In this document: in pieces, positions 1-5,161 of the stretch
How the letters are laid out: every line of letters starts with the position of its first letter
Numbering within the stretch: the stretch's first letter is position 1
NCBI GenBank assembly: GCA_002476905.1
Contig: DLND01000147.1
Coordinates: 4,649 to 18,086 of the forward strand
Direction of reading: 5' to 3'
From: Flavobacteriales bacterium UBA7519
GTDB taxonomy: Bacteria; Bacteroidota; Bacteroidia; Flavobacteriales; Weeksellaceae
DNA length: 13,438 nucleotides
Notes under the pieces: model-generated
Seen by the model: the letters and a program-made list of their open reading frames with translations, nothing else
Told to the model about the DNA's origin: nothing
The model's database searches: none
Position numbers and translations under genes: made by a program

Positions 1-842
1 AGTATTTCTATTTCCGGATTGGGTTCATTTTCAAAAACATCCAGTGCAGCACCCGCAACTTTGCCTCTTTCGATAGCATCAATAAGGGCTACTTCATTCA
101 GGACGCCACCTCTTGCAGTATTGGCAATAAAAACCCCTTCTTTCATCATAGCAATCTGTTCGTTATCAATAAAATATTCTTCTGTATTAGATATATTGAT
201 ACTTATAAAATCAGATTTTTTTAAAACCTCATCTAAATTTACGGATTTAATTTCGAAATGCAAAGATTGTCCATCGAAGAAAGAAATTTTTACATTTTTG
301 GTTTTTGGGGTTCTGTTATAAGCTACGATAGTCATCCCTAAGGAGATTCCTATTTTTATCACTTCCAGACCTATATTACCCATTCCTATGACACCTAATG
401 TCTTGCCGGAGAGTTCTGTAGCATTATTAAAAGATTTCTTTAAAGTGTTGAATTTGATTTCGCCTTCCAGGGGCATTAGTCTGTTACTTTCGTGAAGAAA
501 TCTTGCTAATGAAAAGAAATGAGCAATAACCAATTCCGCCACGGATTTACAAGAAGCTTTCGGAGTGTTTATGATATAAATACCTTTATCAATGGCATAA
601 TCTACATCAATATTATCCATTCCAATTCCGCCACGTCCGATAATCTTGAGATTAGGACATTTGTCAATCAGGTCTTTTCTAACCTGCGTGGCACTTCTTA
701 CAAGTAGAACATCTACATTATTTTCATTAATAAAATTGCTCAGATGTTCGGCAGAAACTCTGGCATCCAAAACTGAAATACCTTCGTTTCTTAAAAGTGT
801 AATTCCGTTTTCCGAGATTCCGTCATTGGCTAATACAATCAT
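1..842 (-). CDS. serA: D-3-phosphoglycerate dehydrogenase (2-hydroxyacid dehydrogenase), 3' end outside window
   Basis: Cytoplasmic NAD-dependent oxidoreductase that would oxidise 3-phosphoglycerate to 3-phosphohydroxypyruvate, the first step of L-serine synthesis. I translated 280 codons from the ATG at 842. They show an N-terminal substrate-domain half (about residues 1-95), a Rossmann NAD-binding domain with the glycine motif GMGNIG (153-158), and the family motif NTARGGVLNE, whose R244 is the catalytic/substrate Arg. DVFENEP places the catalytic Glu at E273. The catalytic His would lie in the missing last 40 or so residues, given that short SerA proteins have about 320. There is no room for a long C-terminal ACT domain unless it lies outside the window. 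Position after serC supports SerA over other 2-hydroxyacid dehydrogenases. Substrate assignment rests partly on this context. Confidence 0.88.
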   Translation of the reverse strand, partial: MIVLANDGISENGITLLRNEGISVLDARVSAEHLSNFINENNVDVLLVRSATQVRKDLIDKCPNLKIIGRGGIGMDNIDVDYAIDKGIYIINTPKASCKSVAELVIAHFFSLARFLHESNRLMPLEGEIKFNTLKKSFNNATELSGKTLGVIGMGNIGLEVIKIGISLGMTIVAYNRTPKTKNVKISFFDGQSLHFEIKSVNLDEVLKKSDFISINISNTEEYFIDNEQIAMMKEGVFIANTARGGVLNEVALIDAIERGKVAGAALDVFENEPNPEIEI

Positions 843-893
843 GAATTTAATAAAAAAGGGCTATTATTACAGGCTTCCTTAGATTCTTTACTC

Positions 894-922
894 CAAAAAT
901 AAAAGATAAGCTAATATACAAA
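894..922 (-). promoter_or_regulatory. Bacteroidota-type promoter of serA
   Basis: On the minus strand TTTG (922-919) is followed by exactly 17 bases and then TATTTTTG (901-894), a perfect match to the Bacteroidota -33/-7 consensus TTTG / TAnnTTTG. It lies between the serC terminator and the serA start, giving a leader of about 45 bases. This implies serA can be transcribed independently of serC. No start-site data exist here, so the assignment is by sequence match. Confidence 0.65.
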
Positions 923-950
923 TTTTTATCTGACTTAACATTAATTTAAC

Positions 951-984
951 AAAAAAACGTCCTCAATTACCGGAGGACGTTTTT
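951..984 (-). terminator. Intrinsic terminator after serC
   Basis: A perfect 8-bp inverted repeat, ACGTCCTC (957-964) and GAGGACGT (973-980) around an 8-base loop, is followed on the minus strand by six T (956-951). The stem has 5 G/C pairs out of 8. It begins 20 bases beyond the serC stop. A shorter T-run on the plus strand (981-984) could make it weakly bidirectional, but no plus-strand gene needs it. Confidence 0.85.
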
Positions 985-1000
985 ACTTATAGAAGTAAAC

Positions 1001-2056
1001 TTATAAACTTTTCATTACATCTACCAGGGTCTGTACACTTTCTATTGGCATGGCATTATAGATACTTGCTCTGTAACCGCCAACACTTCTGTGGCCATTA
1101 ATACCGCTGATTCCTGCAGCTTTCCACGCGGTGTCAAAAGCTTCTTTTTTGGATTCATCGGTTAGCGTGAATGTCACATTCATAAAAGAACGGTCTTCAA
1201 CCGCCGCTACACCTTGGAAGTTTGGATTTCTATCGATTTCATCATAAAGCAATCTGGCTTTTTCATTATTTTTAGCTTCAGCAGCTGCTATTCCGCCATT
1301 TTCTTCCAAATGTTTTAAAGTCAAATAAGAAGCATAAACTGCAAAGACGGGAGGTGTATTGGACATAGATTCTTTATCAATATGAACAGAATAATCCAAA
1401 TAGGTAGGGATGTTTCTTCCCGTTTTTCCGAGAATCGATTTCTTCACGACTACCAGTGTTGCACCGGCAGGACCCATATTTTTCTGCGCACCGGCATAGA
1501 TAAGGTCAAACTGCGAAAAATCAATTTGTCTGCTGAAAATGTCGGATGACATGTCGCAAACCATCAGCGTATCCACTTTAGGAAATTCTTTCATCTGAGT
1601 TCCGAAAATCGTATTGTTGGATGTACAGTGGAAATAATCATATTCTAATCCTACAGTATAATCTTTTGGAATAAAATTGTAATTTGCTTCTTTTGAAGAA
1701 GCTACGACATCTACATTTCCTAATTTCTTAGCTTCCTTTATAGCGCCAGAGGCCCACGTTCCAGTATCTGTATAAGCAGCTATACCATCAGTTGTAAGAA
1801 GGTTGAAAGGAACCATCAAAAACTGAAGGCTTGCGCCACCCTGAAGATAAAGAACTTCATAATCGTCGCCCAGATTCATCAATCTTTTTACGATTGCTCT
1901 CGCTTCATCCATTACTGCTACGAATTCTTTGCTTCTGTGTGATATCTCAAGAATGGATAATCCCATTCCGTTGAAATCAAGGATAGCTTCCGCAGCTTTC
2001 TGAAAAACTTCCTGAGGAAGAATACTTGGACCTGCACTAAAATTATGTTTTTTCAT
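1001..2056 (-). CDS. serC: 3-phosphoserine / phosphohydroxythreonine aminotransferase
   Basis: PLP-dependent class-V aminotransferase (351 residues; E. coli SerC has 362). It converts 3-phosphohydroxypyruvate plus glutamate to O-phosphoserine, the second step of serine synthesis. It may also act on the homologous intermediate in vitamin B6 synthesis. The N-terminus HNFSAGPSILP is the family signature. ISHRSKEF (38-45) holds the His-Arg substrate-binding pair, and W101 fits the aromatic residue that stacks on PLP. VCDMSS gives D168, expected to contact the PLP ring nitrogen, and AGAQKNMGPAG places the Schiff-base lysine at K192. The ATG at 2056 starts exactly at the family N-terminus. It lies 124 bases after the ferredoxin gene on the same strand and is followed by a terminator. 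Confidence 0.97.
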   Translation of the reverse strand: MKKHNFSAGPSILPQEVFQKAAEAILDFNGMGLSILEISHRSKEFVAVMDEARAIVKRLMNLGDDYEVLYLQGGASLQFLMVPFNLLTTDGIAAYTDTGTWASGAIKEAKKLGNVDVVASSKEANYNFIPKDYTVGLEYDYFHCTSNNTIFGTQMKEFPKVDTLMVCDMSSDIFSRQIDFSQFDLIYAGAQKNMGPAGATLVVVKKSILGKTGRNIPTYLDYSVHIDKESMSNTPPVFAVYASYLTLKHLEENGGIAAAEAKNNEKARLLYDEIDRNPNFQGVAAVEDRSFMNVTFTLTDESKKEAFDTAWKAAGISGINGHRSVGGYRASIYNAMPIESVQTLVDVMKSL

Positions 2057-2071
2057 TTATTTATTTTTTTT

Positions 2072-2180
2072 GTCCGATGTCCGATGATGGAAGACGGAGG
2101 TTTTTAATATTATGTTTTCAGGATTAGAAATTTAAGAAAATGTATTGTCGAATCGCAATCTTCGGTCGTCCAACTTCTAA
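2072..2180 (-). repeat. Repeat-like intergenic sequence between ferredoxin gene and serC
   Basis: The spacer is made of two unusual GC-richer blocks around an AT-rich core. Next to serC is a tandem direct repeat, TCCGATG at 2073-2079 and 2080-2086, continuing into GATGG-AAGACGGAGG to 2100. Next to the ferredoxin stop, the minus strand reads GTTAGAAGTTGGA (2180-2168). From memory, strings such as 'TAGAAGTTGGAAG' and 'CATCGGACATCGGAC' recur as degenerate intergenic repeats in Chryseobacterium-type genomes. No clear terminator or promoter is visible, so the ferredoxin gene and serC may be cotranscribed across it. Confidence 0.4.
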
Positions 2181-2531
2181 CTACTCGTTATGAAGAAAAG
2201 CTTTTTTTGCTAATAATTCTTCTTCTGTTTCTACATGATCTTCATCCGGAACGCAGCAGTCTACAGGGCACACTGCGGCACACTGTGGTTCTTCGTGAAA
2301 ACCTTTACATTCCGTACATTTATCTGTAACTATATAATAATAATCATCGCTAAGGGGTTCCTGAGCGGCATCTGCATTCACGGAAAGGCCGGATGACAAA
2401 ACCACCATTCCTTTCAGGGCTGTTCCTTCTGATGCTTTCCAGTCTACGGCTCCTTCATAAATAGCGTTGTTTGGACATTCCGGTTCACAAGCTCCACAAT
2501 TAATACATTCGTCTGTTATCTTGATAGCCAT
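2181..2531 (-). CDS. 2[4Fe-4S] ferredoxin with long inter-motif segment
   Basis: Small cytoplasmic electron carrier of 116 residues, acidic at the C-terminus. The first cluster motif is C9-x2-C12-x2-C15-x3-C19, followed by Pro. The second is C72-x2-C75-x8-C84-x3-C88, followed by Pro; the eight-residue spacing is that of Allochromatium vinosum (Alvin)-type ferredoxins. By family rule, C9, C12, C15 and C88 would bind one cluster and C72, C75, C84 and C19 the other. About 52 residues separate the two motifs (20-71), far more than in clostridial ferredoxins (about 60 residues in total), and this part is the distinctive feature. C92 and C93 are extra cysteines. Redox partner unknown. The gene is divergent from an acyl-CoA reductase and upstream of serC, the usual flavobacterial arrangement as I recall it. 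Confidence 0.93.
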   Translation of the reverse strand: MAIKITDECINCGACEPECPNNAIYEGAVDWKASEGTALKGMVVLSSGLSVNADAAQEPLSDDYYYIVTDKCTECKGFHEEPQCAAVCPVDCCVPDEDHVETEEELLAKKAFLHNE

Positions 2532-2546
2532 TGCTATATTTATTTA

Positions 2547-2554
2547 TATTTTTG
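2547..2554 (+). promoter_or_regulatory. -7 element for the acyl-CoA reductase gene
   Basis: TATTTTTG fits TAnnTTTG perfectly and lies 27 bases before the ATG at 2582. The nearest TTG elements upstream (2531-2533 or 2521-2523) are spaced 13 and 23 bases away, neither ideal. It lies two bases from the oppositely directed -7 element at 2557-2564. Confidence 0.45.
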
Positions 2555-2556
2555 CA

Positions 2557-2564
2557 CAAAATTA
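2557..2564 (-). promoter_or_regulatory. -7 element for ferredoxin (possibly ferredoxin-serC) transcript
   Basis: The minus strand reads TAATTTTG (2564-2557), a perfect TAnnTTTG match, 25 bases before the ferredoxin ATG. The expected start site near 2550 would give a leader of about 18 bases. No good TTG -33 element lies at a usual distance upstream, so the call rests on the -7 element and position. Confidence 0.45.
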
Positions 2565-2581
2565 CAAAAAAAAAGCCAGCT

Positions 2582-3616
2582 ATGCTGAACGAAAACAAAA
2601 TTTTGGGACTTGAAAAATTAGGTCAATTCATAATCGATTTTTTTTCAAAAAATGATGATAATTATAATGAAAAAGAGGAGCGATTGGCTTATCTGATGAA
2701 GCGTTCTGAGATCGAAAATCCGTGGTTCACACAAGACAATCAAAGATATAACTTGGAGCAATGGGCAAGTCTCTTCACTAAAGAAAATATTGAAAACTGG
2801 CTTTCCAAATATCAATTATCAAACTTATCCAAAAGAGTAGGGCTCATATTGGCCGGTAATATCCCGTTGGTTGGTTTTCACGATATTATTTCGGTAGTGT
2901 TGAGTAACCATATTCCTGTCATCAAATTATCTTCAAAAGACCGATTGATGCTACCATATCTCTTACAATTATGGAATCAATTTTCTAATAACGAAATTGA
3001 ATATCACATCGTAGAAAAATTAGAAAACTTTGATGCTGTGATTGCAACTGGAAGTAATAATACTGCAAGATATTTGGAATATTATTTCAAAGATAATTTA
3101 AGTATCATAAGAAAAAACAGAACTTCTGTTGCAGTTTTGAAAGGCGATGAATCTGATGCAGAATTACAATTGTTAGCCAATGATATTTTCCGATATTATG
3201 GATTAGGATGTAGAAATGTAACCCGAATTCTGATTCCAAATGATATGAAATTGGATAGATTGTTTGAGAATTTCATCAATTATAAAGATGTCATCAATCA
3301 TAACAAATATGCGAATAATTATGATTACAACAGAGCTATTTACCTTCTAAATCAAGACCAGTTCTGGGATAATAATTTTGTGATGCTGAAAGAAGATGAA
3401 AAACTGTTTAGTCCCTTATCTGTGATTAATTTTTCCCGTTATAGTACTTTGGAGGAAGCCAAAAAATTTGTAGAAATTAATAAAAACGAAATCCAAACAG
3501 TTGTTGCAAAACCAGAATTAGGATTAGAATCGATTGGTTTTGGAGAATCGCAAAATCCTTCTTTGGATACTTATGCAGATAATGTGGATACAATGACTTT
3601 TCTAAGTGTGATTTAA
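2582..3616 (+). CDS. LuxC-like acyl-CoA reductase
   Basis: A 344-residue cytoplasmic protein of the acyl-CoA reductase (LuxC) family, relatives of aldehyde dehydrogenases that reduce fatty acyl-CoA to aldehyde with NADPH through a cysteine thioester. GLILAGNIPLVGFHDI (about 87-102) is the family's nucleotide-binding region. VIATGSNNTARYLEYYF (about 153-169) is the second conserved block. GLGCRNVTR holds C210, which fits the catalytic Cys position by comparison with the ALDH fold. The ATG at 2582 was chosen because the upstream TTG at 2531 would lie before the -7 element and add 17 non-conserved residues. No LuxD or LuxE partner is present. It is divergent from the ferredoxin gene; substrate and physiological role are unknown. 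Confidence 0.82.
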   Translation: MLNENKILGLEKLGQFIIDFFSKNDDNYNEKEERLAYLMKRSEIENPWFTQDNQRYNLEQWASLFTKENIENWLSKYQLSNLSKRVGLILAGNIPLVGFHDIISVVLSNHIPVIKLSSKDRLMLPYLLQLWNQFSNNEIEYHIVEKLENFDAVIATGSNNTARYLEYYFKDNLSIIRKNRTSVAVLKGDESDAELQLLANDIFRYYGLGCRNVTRILIPNDMKLDRLFENFINYKDVINHNKYANNYDYNRAIYLLNQDQFWDNNFVMLKEDEKLFSPLSVINFSRYSTLEEAKKFVEINKNEIQTVVAKPELGLESIGFGESQNPSLDTYADNVDTMTFLSVI

Positions 3617-3675
3617 TGATAGTTTTAATTTTAATTGACGATTAAAGCCTCTACTTTCAAAATAAAACAATACTA

Positions 3676-4245
3676 ATGAGTTTGGAACTAAGGAAACATT
3701 TTGAGGAATTGATACCGTTGACGGACGAGGAGTTTGCCACGCTCGCCTCCTATTTTAAGTTGAGAAAACTGAAAAAACACCAATATCTGATTCAGGAGAA
3801 CGAGCCTATTACCAATATTTATTTTGTGACCAAAGGTCTGCTGAAAGCCTCTTACATAGATACCCACGGAAAGGAACACATCATCCAATTCGCAATGGAA
3901 AACTGGTGGATTTCGGATTTTCAGGCGTTTTATACTGGCGTGCCTTCAGTCACGAGCATCCATTGTCTGGAAGATGTTGAACTGTATGCTATTTCCAGAA
4001 AAGATTTGGAAAAGATTTGCTTAGACAATCATAAAGTAGAGCATTTTTTCAGAATCAAAAACAGTTTGGGTTATGTGGCATTGCAGAAAAGAATATTATC
4101 CCTACTTACAACGGATGCCAGAGAACGCTTTGAGCAATTTTCCGCTCAATATCCAAAGCTTATCCAACGTGTTCCAAAAACAATTATTGCGTCATATCTT
4201 GGCGTATCCAGAGAAACTCTTAGTCGCATAACGCGGAAATTGTGA
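3676..4245 (+). CDS. Crp/Fnr-family transcriptional regulator
   Basis: A 189-residue protein with an N-terminal cyclic-nucleotide-binding-like beta-roll (about 15-115), a dimer helix (about 120-142) and a C-terminal helix-turn-helix (about 168-189; SYLGVSRETLSRITRKL). The protein ends almost at the recognition helix, so no wing follows; this compact length is common for flavobacterial members. The canonical cAMP contacts of E. coli CRP (Gly-Glu and Arg-Ser of the phosphate-binding cassette) are not visible in the matching region, WISDFQAFYTGVPSVTS (78-94). There is no FNR-type N-terminal Cys cluster either. The effector is therefore unknown. It starts 59 bases after the reductase gene and lies 90 bases before a DJ-1-like gene, a likely target. 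Confidence 0.9.
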   Translation: MSLELRKHFEELIPLTDEEFATLASYFKLRKLKKHQYLIQENEPITNIYFVTKGLLKASYIDTHGKEHIIQFAMENWWISDFQAFYTGVPSVTSIHCLEDVELYAISRKDLEKICLDNHKVEHFFRIKNSLGYVALQKRILSLLTTDARERFEQFSAQYPKLIQRVPKTIIASYLGVSRETLSRITRKL

Positions 4246-4256
4246 TTTGTGTCACT
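4241..4256 (+). promoter_or_regulatory. CRP-like operator candidate upstream of the DJ-1-like gene
   Basis: TGTGA-TTTGTG-TCACT matches the CRP/FNR-superfamily pattern TGTGA-N6-TCACA at 9 of 10 half-site positions. It overlaps the stop codon (4243-4245) of the Crp-like gene. TGTGAT recurs at 4264-4269 and 4278-4283. A possible weak -7 element, CAATTTTG, follows at 4301-4308, with TGTG at 4278-4281 in the -33 area. The site could be where the upstream regulator acts; chance is not excluded because part of it is coding. Confidence 0.35.
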
Positions 4257-4335
4257 ACAATTATGTGATCTATGTCCTGTGATTTTAAATGAGTTTGGCT
4301 CAATTTTGTATACAGAAATTTAAAAAATTATTAAA

Positions 4336-5013
4336 ATGAACAAAAAAATATTATTCGTGGTTACAAGTCACGAAGATCTTGGAAACACAGGACTTAAAAC
4401 AGGATTCTGGACAGAAGAACTTGCAGCACCATATTACGTATTAGCGGATCAAGGTGCGGAAATTACCATCGCAACTCCAAAAGGAGGACAGCCGCCAATA
4501 GATCCGAAAAGTGAGGATCCGTCTGCGCAAACTGATGCTACTAGAAGAATGGATACTGATAAAGTTTTACTGGAGAAGCTTCGTAATACTAAAGTATTAT
4601 CAGAAATCAATTCTGCAGATTATGATGCTGTGTTTTATCCTGGCGGTCACGGACCACTGTGGGATCTTGCAGAAGATAAAATTTCTCAGCAATTAATCAC
4701 AGATTTTTACAAAGCTGACAAACCTGTGGCATTTGTTTGTCACGCGCCAGGTGTTTTGAGACATGTACAAATCGATGGGGAATATCTCGTAAACGGTAAA
4801 AAAGTAACAGGCTTTACCAATACAGAAGAAGAGGCTGTGCAGCTTACAGATGTAGTTCCATTTTTGGTAGAAGATATGCTGAAGCAGAACGGCGGAGAAT
4901 ATAGCAAAGTGGAAGATTGGCAACCTTACGCTGTAGTGGATGGTAAGTTGATTACGGGACAAAATCCGGCATCTTCCGAAAAAGTAGCGGAAGAACTTCT
5001 TAAGATGTTATAA
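4336..5013 (+). CDS. DJ-1/PfpI family protein (Hsp31-like, type 1 glutamine amidotransferase fold)
   Basis: A 225-residue cytoplasmic protein. FYPGGHGPLWDL (100-111) is the oxyanion-loop region of the family. VAFVCHAPG (131-139) is the nucleophile elbow, giving C135 followed by H136. TGFWTEELAAPY (22-33) supplies the conserved acidic residue (E27 or E28) that sits against the Cys. The arrangement and length are close to yeast Hsp31 (237 residues; E30, C138, H139), whose relatives act as cofactor-independent glyoxalase III or stress chaperones on methylglyoxal and protein damage. The exact activity here is inferred. It follows the Crp-like regulator gene and ends before a strong terminator. 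An A-rich stretch precedes the ATG, with no clear Shine-Dalgarno. Confidence 0.92.
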   Translation: MNKKILFVVTSHEDLGNTGLKTGFWTEELAAPYYVLADQGAEITIATPKGGQPPIDPKSEDPSAQTDATRRMDTDKVLLEKLRNTKVLSEINSADYDAVFYPGGHGPLWDLAEDKISQQLITDFYKADKPVAFVCHAPGVLRHVQIDGEYLVNGKKVTGFTNTEEEAVQLTDVVPFLVEDMLKQNGGEYSKVEDWQPYAVVDGKLITGQNPASSEKVAEELLKML

Positions 5014-5036
5014 CAAAATCCACAGAATAGGTAAAG

Positions 5037-5063
5037 AGGCACAGATTTTTTCTGTGCTTTTTT
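5037..5063 (+). terminator. Intrinsic terminator after the DJ-1-like gene
   Basis: GCACAGA (5039-5045) and TCTGTGC (5051-5057) form a perfect 7-bp stem around TTTTT. The stem can be extended by a G-U and an A-U pair, and it is followed by six T (5058-5063). It lies 24 bases after the stop codon. Confidence 0.88.
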
Positions 5064-5114
5064 AATTGGTGACTTCAGTAACAATCCAGAAAAATTGCCA
5101 ACTAATAAATAGTT

Positions 5115-5127
5115 ACGTAAATTACGT
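5115..5127 (+). promoter_or_regulatory. 13-bp palindrome in the M16 peptidase promoter region
   Basis: ACGTAA-A-TTACGT is a perfect odd-centred palindrome, also readable as a direct repeat of TTACGT (5113-5118 and 5122-5127). It ends 34 bases before the M16 ATG at 5162. A TTG at 5095-5097 followed by 17 bases and TA (5114-5115) suggests that it overlaps the -7 region, where an operator would act, although no good TAnnTTTG is present. The binding protein is unknown. Confidence 0.3.
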
Positions 5128-5161
5128 CCCAAATAAAAATTAAAAAAATAAAATATCGTAT

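Noticed and set aside
19..882. Three plus-strand open frames at 19-321, 519-707 and 646-882
   Set aside because: The minus strand across 1-842 encodes a clear dehydrogenase with Rossmann and catalytic motifs; the plus-strand frames have none.
2121..2180. Possible hairpin around 2146-2160 as a terminator of the ferredoxin gene
   Set aside because: Complementarity is imperfect and no T-run follows on the minus strand.
2531..2581. N-terminal extension of the acyl-CoA reductase from a TTG at 2531
   Set aside because: The 17 extra residues are low-complexity and would start upstream of the -7 element. The ATG at 2582 begins the family-like sequence.
3617..3675. Promoter for the Crp-like gene in the 59-base gap
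   Set aside because: Only a poor match (TTG 3635-3637 and TACTTTCA 3652-3659 with 14-base spacing). Cotranscription with the reductase is equally possible.
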